DNA of 64,000 nt from Podarcis raffonei (GCF_027172205.1 NC_070606.1:56448501-56512500); one strand, 5' to 3'; counted from the first letter of the stretch, positions 13,401 to 23,859 are shown. The notes: generated by a model not told the origin, from the letters alone. Program-made: numbers and translations.

Positions 13401-15548
13401 AGAAGACACACGAAAAATGGCCTCTCTTAAAGAAACCCTTGCAGAATGTGAGGGGGGGGAGAAAAATAAAGACTTGAGAGATGAAAGAAAGGAGGATTGA
13501 AATAATAACAGACATACAAAACAAGAGAAACAAAAAAGGAGTCATTTGCTTATTTTGAGTCTATCTATCCCACCCTTTACCAACTGTCCCCAGGGAGGAA
13601 GCTTTGACAGTAAAATATCGACAAATCATTAAAATAATCTTATATACATAATGACTAAAATAGCATAAAGCATCCTTTAAAACATGAGATCAACCAACCA
13701 GTAATAGACAACAAACTTGAGTTCTCACTCCATCCCAAGTGCCTTAGCAAAGTTGTTATGAGACAGAGAGAGAAGGAAGGTAGTGGGATGAGGGAAGAAG
13801 TAAAAGCAGGCGGGGGCATAAGAAAGATATAAAGAGGGGAAGAGAAAGTGAGCAGGTAGGGAACTACAAACAAGAGACAGAAAAGAGATCCAGACCGACA
13901 AAAATGGAATAGAGGCGGGGACCTTGGGATGGCTAGTGGTGCTAAATGCTTTCCGGGATTTTTTATTTTATTTTTTGGTCATCAACAATACACAAAGATT
14001 AGTCCACATGTTGATTTCTTACTAAACTGACAACCCATAGAATCAGCACATGTTCCACCAGTACAAAAGAGAGTTGGTGCCCCTGACGTTTTTTCTCTCC
14101 ATTTCAAGTTCAGCGCTACAAATGTTTGTTGGAGTTATTGTTGTCTGCTCAAGCCCACAGGGGAAATGGTTGATAGGAAAGCAGTGAACAAGCTTTAAAG
14201 AACAGTCACCAATATACATAGAGAAGGCATTATGAGAACGAAAAGGGAAACTGAACATAATAAGAACCCTGCTGGATCAGGCCAATTGGCCCATCTAGTC
14301 CAGCATCCTGTTCTCATGGTGGCCAAACAGACGTCTGTGGGAAATCAGCAAGAAAGGACCTGAGCGCAAGAGCACCACTACCCTCTTCCTGTGGTTTCCA
14401 GCAACTGGCATTCAGAAGCATTAATGTCTCTGATCATGGAGGAAAGGCATAATCATTATAACTAGTGCCACTGATAGCATTATCCTCCATGAATTGGTCT
14501 AATCCTCTTTTAAAGCCATCCAAGTCGGTGGCCATCACAGCCTCCTGGGGGAAGGAACTCCATAGCTTAACTGTGCTGCATAAAGTACTTTCTTTTGGTG
14601 TCCTGAATTTCCCAACATCCAGCTTCACTGGATGTTCTAGTGTTCTAGTGTTATGAGAGGAGGGAGAAAAACTTTCCTCCAGTCACTGTCAGATGTCAGC
14701 AAGTGATAATTAGAAGAAAGGATAGTAAAAGGAATAGAAAACGAAATGGAGAATGATGACAGAGATAGAATACAGGGCAGGATGGAATACAGATGTGGGA
14801 GAAACAAGTTAAGAGAGTCATTCTGGGAAAAGAAGGGTAAAACAAATTAGACAAATTCATTGACAGGAATTCTAGGACACAATGATGGGTAGCGAAGAAG
14901 AACTGGGCAAGAGGTAAGGCATGGGAAAATGTGGAGAGCGGAACACTTCAAATAGGTGTATGATCAGACATGTAAACTATTCTGGATCAATTAATCCAGA
15001 ACAAAGTTCTACCTGGCTCCATCACTAACTCAGATTATAATCCCACTTTTTCACCATTCTTAAACCATACTACTTCTGCGTACAATAATGGTGCAAGGTA
15101 GTGAGAGCGCATCCTTGAGTTCTGGTGAGGCAATGTGTGGTGTGTGTACAAACTCAAGGGGATGGGATGAGGAGATGTCTTTATAAAATAAGGTGAGAAA
15201 GGACATTGCCTTAAGCCTACCTACAAGCGTGCAAAATTTAGATCTATTAAAACTGGCGAAACTCACGCTATCATGTATATTACTGCGAATGGCAAATGAA
15301 AGAAGATATTCTTCTACTTCTTCCATAGTACTGGGGCGGGGGGGGTGGAGGCAGCAGAAGGGGGACGTGGAAATACAGTACCTGAAAGGGCGCCCAGTAA
15401 CCCTTGTTTCCTTTTGGGTATGGATGGATAGGGGGAAATGTGTTGTTAAGGAAAGGTAATAAAGGGGAGGGGGAAGCCCTAGAGCGGCGGAGGAGGAGGG
15501 GAGATACGGAAGAGGCTTCACCGTGAGGAAGGGGCTCACCTCTGCCAT
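1282..15548 (-). CDS. CFAP58: CFAP58 (cilia- and flagella-associated protein 58), 5' part of gene
   Basis: Six coding exons on the minus strand join in frame: 15548-15540, 11434-11153, 8376-8228, 6634-6478, 4947-4753 and 1419-1282, giving 930 bp or 310 codons. Every internal boundary has an AG acceptor and GT donor and the phases agree. The product matches my memory of vertebrate CFAP58 closely, for example LEKFRVEYEKLH, RLMAKCRELNAEIVVNSAK, LSQDDQTTIASLK, FKEEVTKERDQLLSEVVKLRE and RQNEASRE. It is charged, alanine/leucine/glutamate-rich and almost wholly coiled-coil. CFAP58 is known as a roughly 870-residue axonemal protein needed for sperm flagellum assembly, so about 560 C-terminal residues should lie left of position 1. 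The start MAE agrees with the mammalian start. Human CFAP58 also lies next to ITPRIP on the opposite strand. Confidence 0.95.
1459..2068. mobile_element. 610-bp TIR DNA element with internal palindrome array
   Basis: Terminal inverted repeats TATTTTTCGCCCTATAGG are seen at both ends, continuing into a GTGCGTCC-like inner part. Target duplication is unclear (TA at most). The interior (about 1560-1990) is extremely GC-rich, with about three tandem units of 120 bp, each holding hairpins such as AAGCCTGGGGAGC...GGGCTCCCCAGGCTT. No transposase is present, so it is non-autonomous. The reading frames on both strands (1595-2028) come from the array. Superfamily not assigned. Confidence 0.7.
1621..1985. 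repeat. Tandem array of ~120-bp palindromic units
   Basis: Units begin near 1621, 1741 and 1861. Each starts CAAGCCTNGGGAGNCCGG and includes the inverted CCCAGGCTTGC and a second hairpin CGAAGCC...GGCTTCGG. The third unit is more diverged, with a different loop (GGGGTCGGTGCGCACCGACC). Confidence 0.7.
2069..4752 (-). other. CFAP58 intron 5, inner part
   Basis: No exon, gene or well-defined repeat could be recognised on either strand. The longest frames (2980-3273, 4349-4651) show no family resemblance or splice context that supports coding. Confidence 0.5.
4753..4947 (-). CDS. CFAP58: CFAP58 coding exon 5
   Basis: This 195-bp phase-0 exon encodes 65 residues, from LNQEIQLRQNEASRE to LEEQ-type coiled coil ending RIEQQLKEQK. 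The acceptor is TTTGCAG and the donor GTAATG. A heptad-rich Lys/Glu/Gln composition fits continuous coiled coil. Confidence 0.94.
5018..5270. mobile_element. Tigger/pogo-like MITE with CGCAAGACGA repeats
   Basis: The 253-bp element starts CAGTGGTACCTCG and ends CGAGGCACCACTG, with TA on each side as in Tc1/mariner-pogo insertions. The interior holds at least seven copies of CGCAAGACGA plus two inverted copies. It has no coding capacity. Its ends resemble those of the GGGTTAAG MITE family elsewhere in the window. Confidence 0.8.
5345..5735 (-). mobile_element. tRNA-derived SINE (Sauria SINE type), long variant
   Basis: The tRNA-like head is at the right end, with degenerate A box (GGGTAGCATTGTGG) and B box (GGTCAGCAGTTTGAACC), and the tail AAGGTAAAGG runs to the left. 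It matches the copy at 32425-32733 but carries an extra block of roughly 70-80 bp around 5500-5570. ACAGTAA on both sides may be the target duplication. Confidence 0.8.
6080..6245 (+). repeat. L2 LINE 3'-end remnant
   Basis: A pyrimidine-rich stretch followed by TCTAGATTATAAACTC, as in L2-like 3' ends. Short and diverged. Confidence 0.4.
6478..6634 (-). CDS. CFAP58: CFAP58 coding exon 4
   Basis: This 157-bp exon is one base plus 52 codons. It reads LRELLKFKEEVTKERDQLLS onward to EQTIAE. The acceptor follows a TTTTTTTCCCCCACAG tract and the donor is GTCTGT. The KEEVTKERDQLLSEVVKLRE block is essentially unchanged from mammals; the QQHEAEMTK part is more variable. Confidence 0.95.
7285..7325 (+). 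repeat. L2 LINE 3'-tail remnant
   Basis: TAGATTGTAAGCTCTTCAAA followed by GCAGGGACCC is the typical L2-type 3' motif. Only about 40 bp is recognisable. Confidence 0.45.
7326..8227 (-). other. CFAP58 intron 3, repeat-rich part
   Basis: No gene is seen. A stretch from about 7706 (CAGGGGTGGCAAGTGC, GAGGGCCACATTC) resembles an eroded hAT-type element, but its right end was not found. Confidence 0.35.
8228..8376 (-). CDS. CFAP58: CFAP58 coding exon 3
   Basis: This 149-bp exon encodes EIEKAWKMVDAAYEKEQKAK and then ETILSLKEEIVNLTKLVEQG. It ends with two bases of an Asn codon completed by the first base of the next exon. The acceptor is CACAG and the donor GTGAGT. The match to CFAP58 is nearly residue for residue. 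Confidence 0.95.
8735..8972 (+). repeat. CR1 LINE 3' end
   Basis: The sequence runs through GCTGGATGGCCATCTGGCAT-like text, GGGGGTTGAACTAGATGGCC and CTTCCAACTCTTAAGATTCT, the well-known CR1 3' terminus of sauropsids. It is a 5'-truncated copy in CFAP58 intron 2. Confidence 0.75.
9706..9775 (-). mobile_element. Bov-B LINE 3'-end insertion, 70 bp
   Basis: The minus strand reads CCATGGGGTCACAAAGAGTC then GGACATGACTAAACGACTAA, matching the Bov-B 3' terminus. The decamer TTATCCCATT flanks it on both sides (9696-9705 and 9776-9785), a perfect target duplication. It is therefore a complete, extremely 5'-truncated retroposition event. Confidence 0.8.
9786..11152 (-). other. CFAP58 intron 2, remaining part
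   Basis: No gene or clear repeat is recognised. A plus-strand stretch at about 10245-10290 has an acceptor-like tract before an ATG but resembles no known exon. Confidence 0.4.
11153..11434 (-). CDS. CFAP58: CFAP58 coding exon 2
   Basis: This 282-bp phase-0 exon encodes 94 residues. It begins EKYDKPAIEENIFEALEKDF and ends TIASLKR. A pyrimidine-rich tract and CAG precede it, and GTAAGG follows. It holds the most conserved N-terminal block of the family. Confidence 0.95.
12072..12243. repeat. AGTAAG palindrome family, split or paired copy
   Basis: TAATCCTATGCATG with TTCAGAAGTAAGTC, then AAGTAAGCCCCATTGAG and an inverted end TACTGCAGTC. It appears as two partial arms separated by about 40 bp. 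Confidence 0.5.
12244..14250 (-). other. CFAP58 intron 1 without recognised gene
   Basis: About 12304-12420 begins CCCCAACCTTTTGGGGCTCA, resembling the end of an eroded hAT-type element. The remainder is AT-rich and purine-rich with no supported feature. Confidence 0.35.
14258..14690 (-). repeat. Interspersed LINE/SINE-type repeat (CTGGATCAGGCCAATGGCCC family)
   Basis: The plus strand begins CCTGCTGGATCAGGCCAATT and continues through CATCCTGTTCTC, TTTCCAGCAACTGGCATTC and TCCATGAATTGGTC. Related text in the opposite orientation appears near 25800 and 45390. I recognise it as a common reptile repeat but cannot name its family. Confidence 0.55.
15540..15548 (-). CDS. CFAP58: CFAP58 coding exon 1 (codes only Met-Ala-Glu)
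   Basis: The start codon is at 15548-15546 in a good context (AAAAATGG). Two more codons follow before the donor GTGAGC, so only three residues are encoded. MAE followed by Glu of exon 2 matches the recalled mammalian N-terminus MAEEK. The exon continues upstream as 5' UTR inside a CpG island; its transcription start is not defined. The longer reading frame through this point on the same strand (15611-15060) reads into the intron and is not the gene product. Confidence 0.85.
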
Positions 15549-15681
15549 TTTTGCAGCGGGTGGAGAAGCGCAGAGGCCCCGAGGTGAGAAGGGAACGAGG
15601 ACCCCGCGCACAGGCCGGGCGAGAGGGCCTGTCCTTCTCCTTGCTGCCGCGTTGCCGCTGTGTACACGGGCCGCCGCTCTC

Positions 15682-15694
15682 GTCTCCTAGCAAC
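15682..15694 (-). promoter_or_regulatory. RFX-type X-box upstream of CFAP58
   Basis: On the minus strand the sequence is GTTGCTAGGAGAC, an imperfect inverted repeat matching the X-box consensus bound by RFX factors in promoters of cilium genes. It lies 134 bp upstream of the CFAP58 start codon. Binding itself is inferred. Confidence 0.75.
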
Positions 15695-16193
15695 CGCTCC
15701 CCCTCCCTCCCCGCGCTCGGCCGGGAGGCGGCTGGGCTGAGGAGAAAGGGGGCGCCCCAAAGAGGGAAGAGGGCCCCGAGGGTCTGTAGGGGCCTTAGAG
15801 TAGCGCAGGCGGCAGGCGGAACCCGCAGGGCCCCAGGAAGGCGCCTTCTGCTGAATCAGACCATTATTAGTCCAGCACATCCAGCTCAGTGCTGCTGCTG
15901 CTGTTGCCCATTGAGTAGCTCACTGGGAAACAGGGTTTTCCAGTTCCCAGCAAGTGACTACTATGGGCTCTTTTTTTGGGTACCATAAGCTTCTCAGTCC
16001 CTCATGACTGCCAGTTCTTGTTTTTTTCCTCGAATATTTCCGTGCTGCCGTTCAGGACTAAGCCCACCTCAGTACAATAAAACTAGAACTGCACTCTACA
16101 AAAACACAGCCCAACTCAACACACACCTGTGAATCCAAGCCAAAACAAGAGGGAAACAGTTTTTAAACCAGTGGCAATGTAAAGCATTATATA

Positions 16194-16335
16194 CAGTGCT
16201 TTTTTCTGGGGGGGACACAGGGGTACACATGCCCCTAAATATTTTGTGAAACTAAGTTCATTGAGGGGCAGTATTTCAATATGGGTAGGAAAATAAGAGT
16301 ACCTCTAATCATTTTTTTATAGAAAAAAAGCACTG
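16194..16335. mobile_element. hAT-like MITE, 142 bp
   Basis: The termini CAGTGCTTTTTTCT and AGAAAAAAAGCACTG are inverted repeats. Both sides carry the octamer ATTATATA (16186-16193 and 16336-16343), the 8-bp duplication typical of hAT. No coding capacity. Confidence 0.8.
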
Positions 16336-16343
16336 ATTATATA

Positions 16344-19300
16344 TAAAGCATGGGTGTAAAGCATCAATTCAGCCCAACCACTCAATTAGAAGAGTGCCAG
16401 AGAGAGGAAGAAGCTCCAAGCCACAAATCCTGTTTTGTGAAGACTGAAGTGATGTGAATGTCTCTGATCTGGGATAGTGGTTTCACACATGCAGTTGTTG
16501 GGTGATGAGCACAATATCAAGCTGCTTTTATACAGCAGGCACCTCCTCCTCCAGACTGTCACTATTTTCTGATGGGAGTCCATCAATTAATTCGGTAATT
16601 AATTGATTGAGAGGTCTTGCACAACTAGCCTGCTTCCCCCCAAAATTGAACTTTTTGTTATAAGGAAAATGCACTGGAAAGTGCAGGATAACACTTGCTT
16701 GACTCATCATCTAACCTCCCCGCAAATAGATCAGAATGAATGCTGAATAAATAGCTGTCATTGTCTAACCTCTGTGCAAACAAATCAGTCCATAATGATT
16801 GATACCAAAGGGAACAACATTCCAGTTGGCAGCAATAGGAACATTCTGGCATAGTTGGAACACCCATATTCTTACTCCAGTCGTCACTAGCTGGGACACC
16901 AACACTCAATTTTGCATTGCTGAATGTTCTTCTATGCTATAATAAGATAGCTAGCCTCTTGCAATATGTTGCCAACATTTCAAATTAGCCAAGCCTGTGA
17001 AATGGCAGGCTGTGTACTCCTCAGTACCTTATGTGTTCATTTACATGCATGTGCACTGTGATTAGATGCATCCACTACCGTAAAACCTATTCACAACACA
17101 TAACTAGAACTCTAAATTCTGTAGAAAGCATCCGTATGTATGGAAGTCTCCCTCCCCACTTCAAAAGATCATGGAGATCAAAATTCAATGCATGGAGGGC
17201 TGTAAAGATGAGAAATGTGACATGCTGCAAGGTGTAGAGTTTGCCAGCATACCCTCATTCTCCCTCAGTTAAGGAAAGTAAATGCCCAAATAGAACTCCT
17301 GACATTTAATTCCTAGGGTGGGCTGAGGGGAAAAGCTGAAACTTGAAGAAAAACAATTCCATGTGTATGGTTGCTAATAAAAAGAAAAAAGCCTGCCCCA
17401 AAGCAAAAAAGGGACAGTGATTTACTAAGGATAACTACCAGAAAACCAGGGTTGTCATCTCTAATAAATAAAAATAACTGGGATATTGGGATTAGCTGGA
17501 TCAGTCACCTACTGAAACCCTTTTGGTTGCTGAGTGAGCAGTGTTTGGCGAGTGAATCATGGTTAAAGAGGAGGCTTATTTGTTGCAGAGATGCTTATAG
17601 GTAAGAAAAATAAAGTTATTTATTGTAGGAAGTGCATAACTTGGATGGCACATTGTCTAGCTCTAAGCTAACTGGTCTAGAGAAGATTGAGGCAGCCTTG
17701 CTTACTTCTTTGTTCTCCCAGAGAATACTTAAAGATGACTTCACATCTTAAGGTTCAAGAGAGAAGTGTGAGGAGGAGGAAGTTGTAAAACAAGATGCAA
17801 CCTGAGAATATCAGTCTAACAACAAAGAGATAGAGAGGTCGGATCAAGAGGTTAAAGTTACATGAATAATATGAGAATCTGGATGACCCTAACTCTTCTG
17901 TCTTAATCCATGCAAAACCACTCTGCAAGCTGAGTTGCACACAGACTTCCAACATGGAGTATATGGAGGAATGGAACATGGACAAAGTTATGTTATGTGA
18001 CTGTGCTATTGCATCACATTAACATTTCTTTGGGGGAATTCTTTGGGGGAGTCCTCCGTGCTTAATTCTAAAAAAATAAGGACCCAAAAGTCAGCTGTGC
18101 CAGAAAATGGTGTCCTCTAGAGGCCTTCTCTATTATCCCACAGGCACAAGGACTGATTGCAATTGCTCTGTGCCCTATCACTAGGAAGAGTGGTTGCAAA
18201 TTCTTAGTTATATATTATTGCTATATTTTCTGCCAGGGAGGAGCACTGGTGGGATTTTCTTGTCTTGGGTGCCAAAAAACTTCACCAGCCTTGAGGACTA
18301 TGCACTCTGCCTTTGTTGCAGAGCCCTATTTGTTGTTCTGCCTCAGGCAGCTAAATGTCTTAGGCTGGCCTTGGCTCTTATGTGCAAGAAAAAATGTACA
18401 CTTCATATCTTCAGAGGCATTGTTTCTTAACCCTGGCTCAAATTAAGCATTGGAGCAAGGGAAAGATTGGATGAGCATGGAAAGAGATTTCTCTGGTGCA
18501 GGGAAGATTATTCCAGGCAGGAAAGCCTGATTGTGAAGGTGTGATGGAAACTACTGGAATAAATGGTGGGGGGCAGGACTTAATTTGAGTGAGTAAACAG
18601 AGAACCTGGTTCTGCCAGAGCTCAGTGCTGGAACAAATTCAATTCAGTTTAACTCAGCTTAAACACAAGCAGCCAAGTATAACTGGATAACTGTGGATCA
18701 AGCTATAATTAACATTTATTAAATGTCTGCATACCCAGTGATTATTGCGTACACATTAGCTGCATAACCAGAATCTTAATTTATGTTTATTTTTATATAT
18801 CTCAGAATCTCTCACTTTCACTGAACTGTTTGCCTCCCTTCCATTCCAGTCACAGTGAAACTGAACCCACTGAAGTGAATTTCATTAAAATCCATATGGC
18901 TCAACAGACTTGTCTGTTAATCAGAACCATTTCTTCCTATTTTCTTTCTTTGCCCTCTCTTCTTCTGTCCTCTCCTTCTTTGCAGATGTTTGTCAATATT
19001 GTCTCTTGGATAGATGTATCTGCATCTTCTGACTTAAATAAACATAACAGCCTCTGCTGATTTGATATTGGTGACAGGGCTTATCTGCATTGCAACCAGC
19101 ATTCAGCCGGAACTGAAAATATCTGAGAATCAGTGTAGGCACTTCTATTATTGCACTAAAATTAAATTGCACCAGTCCAAAGAGAATAAGATTCCCTCTT
19201 CAGACTAAGGCACTGCAACAAGCATGCAGGCAGATTATTAAGGCTTACTTTTGTTCCTATAATATTACTGTGCTATTAATTATCTCTGTGTGAAATGATA

Positions 19301-20267
19301 CAGACACTGAGAACGGTTGTAAAAAACTACAATGGCTTTTGACCCTGTATCTTCTGCTCTTTCTCAACAAACCACAGTGTGCATATATGTGTCTGAATGT
19401 TTTGCTTTGTGCCAGCAAGGTTTGTAAGCCTATGAAGTCCTGCAAACATGAAGTATTCCAAGATACGTGACCTGGCATAAAGCAAATGATCTATGCAGGC
19501 TGTGGCTTCTTGAGAAATAGCTGATGATGTCAAGGCATATGAGAGTAGAAGAATAAGTTATGTTAAGATTATTACTAATATGCATATGTGTTATATTTAA
19601 GTTATTTTTTTCTTATTACCTTGTGCTTGACCGTAACACAGTATGCATTGATTATATTATTAAACAGAAAAGCAATTTTAAAAAAGAGAGAAATAGTTGA
19701 TGATGCAATGTCAATGTGTTATAAACAATGCAAAGTAAGCAATCAAAAATATTAGCAATATTTACAGCACAGATGTGGCCAACAAAGTTCAGACCAGTTT
19801 ATGTGATTACTTGGTGGATATATGTGTTTTATCAGTTTTGTAATCATAGTGTTAAGGCAAAAGTTTAATGCCACAGTTGGATTGCAGTGGCATTGAAGTA
19901 GAAAACTGTTCAGGGGCTTCAGGGGCCATTTCTAATACATATACAATGAAACCTCTCTACTGTCTCCTCACCTATAAACTCTATTGGAAGACAGGTTACC
20001 CAGGAAAGAGTATTTGCTTATGCATTGTTATAATGAAGAAAAGCACTAGATGGCACTATACAACCATAATCTTACAGTGGAGATGCTTAGTTTTTGCCTA
20101 AATTCTATTTTTTTAAAGAGCAAACTCATTCCAAAGCTTTTTTATGTAATGATTATTCCCCATCTCCTTGATCATTGCTTTTTCTGTTCCTTTTCCATTT
20201 CCATTATATTCACCTCGTGATCTGATCATGTTGTGTGTTGTCTGCTGAATCTTAACAATCCTAACTA
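16344..20267. other. Intergenic stretch between CFAP58 and ITPRIP
   Basis: I see no gene, RNA or well-supported repeat in this 3.9 kb. The reading frames are short and lack family resemblance. Confidence 0.4.
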
Positions 20268-20509
20268 CAGTGGTACCTTGGGTTAAGTACTTAATTCATT
20301 CCAGAGGTCCGTACTTAACCTGAAACTGTTCTTAACCTGAAGCACCACTTTAGCTAATGGGGCCTCCTGCTGCTGCCACGCCGCCGGAGCACGATTTCTG
20401 TTCTCATCCTGAAGCAAAGTTCTTAACCTGAAGCACTATTTCTGGGTTAGTGGAGTGTGTAACTTGAAGCGTATGTAACCTGAAGCGTATGTAACCCGAG
20501 GTACCACTA
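20268..20509 (+). mobile_element. Tigger-like MITE (GGGTTAAG family)
   Basis: Starts CAGTGGTACCTTGGGTTAAG and ends CCCGAGGTACCACTA, with TA on both sides. The interior carries repeated TTAACCTGAA motifs. About 242 bp, no coding capacity. Orientation label is arbitrary within the family. Confidence 0.8.
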
Positions 20510-20894
20510 TATTACTATCAGGCTACACACAGCTGTTGATAACTATAGGTTTATTAACAATTTTAAGGTTGTCTGCGGTTTCATGGGAGGTATGAGATCA
20601 CAAACTCACATGGAAAAGATATGTAAATTGCCTGCGGCCTGCCCATCCCCATTGTCCCCACTGGAAACCATGAAGGTTAAATTTAACCATGAAGAGCAAG
20701 CATGCAAACATTCACTTACACCTTACGCTAGCCACCTGCGGCCTGCCCTTTAAAGGAGAAATTGTGAATTGCAGAATTTTAAATACCCATCATCATCCTT
20801 GGCTTCACTCAATTTGTGTACAACACTCTTCCATTTTCTTCTAGTTGTGAGGGTGGGGGAGGGGCCTCACAAGTGAAGTAGCCTAGAGCCTCTG

Positions 20895-21075
20895 TGGGGT
20901 TTTTTTTGGGGGGGGAGGATGAACACATCCCTATGCCCCACAAATAACCCAGAGATGCATTTTAAATAAAAGGACACATTCTACTCATGTAAAAACACGC
21001 TGATTCCCAGACCATCCGGCGGGCCAGATTTAGAAGTCGATTGGGCCGGATCTGGCCCCCGGGCCTTAGTTTGCC
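20895..21075 (+). mobile_element. hAT-Charlie-like element, 5'-incomplete
   Basis: Shares CCACAAATAACCCAGAGATG, CATTCTACTCATGTAAAAAC and GGGCCTTAGTTTGCC with the complete copy at 60900-61217. The left terminus is missing or unrecognisable. Confidence 0.7.
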
Positions 21076-21954
21076 ATATTAAGCCAAAGTACAACCAGGT
21101 TTTCTATATGGGAAGAAACAACAACACACACTATTTTTTTTTTTGTGGTCCTTCCAGGGCTGCGTATTCAAATAACATGTACATTATCACCTTTCTAGGA
21201 GTAAAATCTGCTAGAGGGCTGAAAATTATAAGGGAATATAGCAGAATTATGCTTGTTGAAAAAACATAACACCATCAAAAGGACTATCACAAGCCAGTCC
21301 CTGGGAATGTCCGGGGGGGGGTTGTCACGATCTATATCCCATTCTTTTAGCGTAATCTCTCTCAAGGGTAGTCCCACCCAGTCACTTAATTAGCAGTCTA
21401 AACTAATGCTGAGTTATGTGCACCTTCCTAACGCCACAGACTTCAATGTGTTTGAGCACCATTAGCTCTAGATACCTGTAGAACAAATCTATACAATGCA
21501 GGCAGGGCTAGGAAACTTGATGAGGTTTGGAGAGGAGCTTGGAGAGGAGCTGGTAGTGGCCTTCCCTTCTGCCAGTATGAAAACCTACCCCAAAAGAATC
21601 CATGGCTGGTGGGCAAGAAGGTGGCTAGCGTAAGGTGTAAGTGAATGTTTGCATGCTTGCCCTTAATGGTTTCCAGTGGGGACAAGAAGCATCAAGAAGG
21701 ATTCAGGACTGAAGGTATGATTATGCTGACTGGATGAATTGGGGGGGGGGTGGAATCCCCATCCGAGAATAAATGTCCCAAATGTGCTGCCCTTTAGAAG
21801 TACTTTTAGATGGAAAGGTTAACAACATTAATATTCCAACAGATCATGCTCCCCGTTAGGTGTGTGAGTGAGAATAGTCAAATGCAACAGCGGGAAAAGC
21901 AACAGGCATGAAAACAGATTGGCTTGGTTCTATGAGATTATATAGTTCTGGTTG

Positions 21955-22086
21955 CAGTTACAGAAAGGTAGCCGTGTTGGTCTGCCATAGTCAAAACAAA
22001 AAAAAATTTTTCCTTCCAGTAGCACCTTAAAGACCAAGTAAGTTAGTTCTTGGTATGAGCTTTCGTGTGCATGCACACTTCTTCAG
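21955..22086 (+). mobile_element. Short retroposon with 13-bp target duplication
   Basis: The insert contains GTAGCCGTGTTGGTCTGCCA, CCAGTAGCACCTTAAAGACC and GAGCTTTCGTGTGCATGCAC, a repeat widespread in sauropsid genomes. ATAGTTCTGGTTG flanks it exactly at 21942-21954 and 22087-22099, which indicates LINE-type retroposition. Family not named. Confidence 0.75.
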
Positions 22087-22364
22087 ATAGTTCTGGTTGG
22101 ATCTCTTTCTCTACCCTGGACATGGCTGTGCCAAGCTGTAGGAGAAATGCTTCTCTTTGACATGTCAGTCAGTGATACAAAATGAACAGAATGTTCTACT
22201 CTCAACATTTCGTACTGGTTCGGTAGTACAAGGAGTATACTGTACTAGGCAGAGTGCATCAAGTAGAACTGGCATGTCCAGATAACTGGAGTCTCCATTA
22301 TTCCCAATAGTACATTTGATGCAAGATCAGCTTATGCTGCGTAACTTCCTAAGTGGACTGCAAA

Positions 22365-22824
22365 CAGTGCTGGATTTACATATAAACTAAACAAGCTATA
22401 GCTTAGGGCCCCACTCTTAGGGGCCCCCAAAAAAATTTAAAGGGAAAAAACCTGGATGTACATTTCCAAAATATAAGATAAAAAAACAAATAAAATCAAA
22501 CCTACATATAGCAACAGTGTTTTGTGTTGTGTAGGCTTCTATGATGTAAGTAATGGGTCTCGCCAGCTAGCCTGCTCCCTGAAATATCACTGGTAATTAT
22601 TTCACTATTAATACACTTCTTATTTTAGTTCAACAATTACTTTGATAAAATTTTGTGATGTGCAAATGGCTTTAGATACCTCTTAGGTCGATAAATTACA
22701 ATATAGCATATATTCAACACACAAAAACAAAAACAATTTGTTGTTGACAAAGGACAGCTGGACATATGAAGGGCCCCATTACTTTCAGTAGCTTAGGGCC
22801 TCATCAAACCTAAATACAGCCCTG
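22365..22824. mobile_element. hAT-like element, 460 bp (TAGCTTAGGGCC family)
   Basis: The ends CAGTGCTGGATTTA and TAAATACAGCCCTG are inverted repeats. Flanks ACTGCAAA and GCTGCAAA form an 8-bp duplication with one mismatch. The subterminal parts repeat TAGCTTAGGGCC in direct orientation. No transposase is seen. A shorter relative sits at 58601-58923. Confidence 0.75.
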
Positions 22825-23221
22825 GCTGCAAAGCATCTTTAGCAACCTTGAATGTTAAGTTTAACAACTCTAATTCCCCAGCCCCATAAGTACAATGTAG
22901 TAGAATGTAGAATCAGATGTATAGATACCACCCTTCTTGTGGCCTGTACATCAGGGCAACCAAAGCCAATGGAACAAGTGCTCTGGTGCTAGAGCAACCT
23001 CTTTTTGCACACTGAAAAAAATCACACACATGCATTACAACCGATTCTATTGGTTTTAAGAGAATGCTCATTTCAAGCCTAACTTATTATTATTAATCTA
23101 GACCATTTGTACCTCACTCTTCAGCCAAAAAGGCTCCCAGAGTGGCTTACATACAATCAGCCCACAGGCTTGAAATCTAAAATAAAATGACATGGGTACC
23201 AATCTACACCTGCTGCGTGTA

Positions 23222-23448
23222 CAGTGGTACCTCGGGTTACATACGCTTCAGGTTACAGACTCCGCTAACCCAGAAATACTACCTCGGGTTAAGAACTTTG
23301 CTTCAGGATGAGAACAGAAATTGTGCAGTGGCGGGCACAGTGGCAGAAGGAGGCCCCATTAGCTAAAGTGGTGCTTCAGGTTAAGAACAGTTTCAGGTTA
23401 AGAACAGACCTCCAGAACAAATTAAGTTCTTAACCTGAGGTACTACTG
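23222..23448 (-). mobile_element. Tigger-like MITE (GGGTTAAG family)
   Basis: Starts CAGTGGTACCTCGGGTTACA and ends TAACCTGAGGTACTACTG with TA on both sides; 227 bp. It is inverted relative to the copy at 20268. Confidence 0.8.
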
Positions 23449-23859
23449 TATGAGGAATAAGAGTAAATTGCTTAAAATGCTTTTCTCATTTGTTTCTTCA
23501 CTCTCCTCCCAAGGAGCTTGAAGTGTTTTGAGCTCACACCAACCCTGGAGGTAGGGTAGAGCAGGCTGCACGGTAGTAATTTCACCAAAGCAAGGCCCAC
23601 GGGTATTTGAACCTGGATTTACAACGTCCAAATTCTTGGCACCGGCAACTGACTATTATCGATCAGATTCGAATATAGAGATTGGCAAGGCGATTTTACC
23701 AAAAAAAGGGGGGAAAGTAAAGAAAGTGGGTTTCTGAATTTTTAATGGAGGGGGTGAAAACACTGCCTATATAGAGGTAGCAGCGGGAGTTGCTTCAGTT
23801 GTCGCTCTGTATTTCATATATATTGCAAGCCACGAGGAGCAAACTCCGGAAAGTTGTTG

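Larger units (their letters stand above)
15480..15850 (-). promoter_or_regulatory. CFAP58: CpG-island promoter of CFAP58
   Basis: A sharp GC- and CpG-rich block covers the CFAP58 start codon and the 300 bp upstream. No TATA box is evident. It contains an X-box (15682-15694). The reading frames crossing the island on both strands (for example 15551-15988 plus) are by-products of GC-rich sequence. Confidence 0.75.

Noticed and set aside
15060-15611. 183-codon minus-strand frame over the CFAP58 start
   Set aside because: Only MAE is coding; what follows the GTGAGC donor is intron 1.
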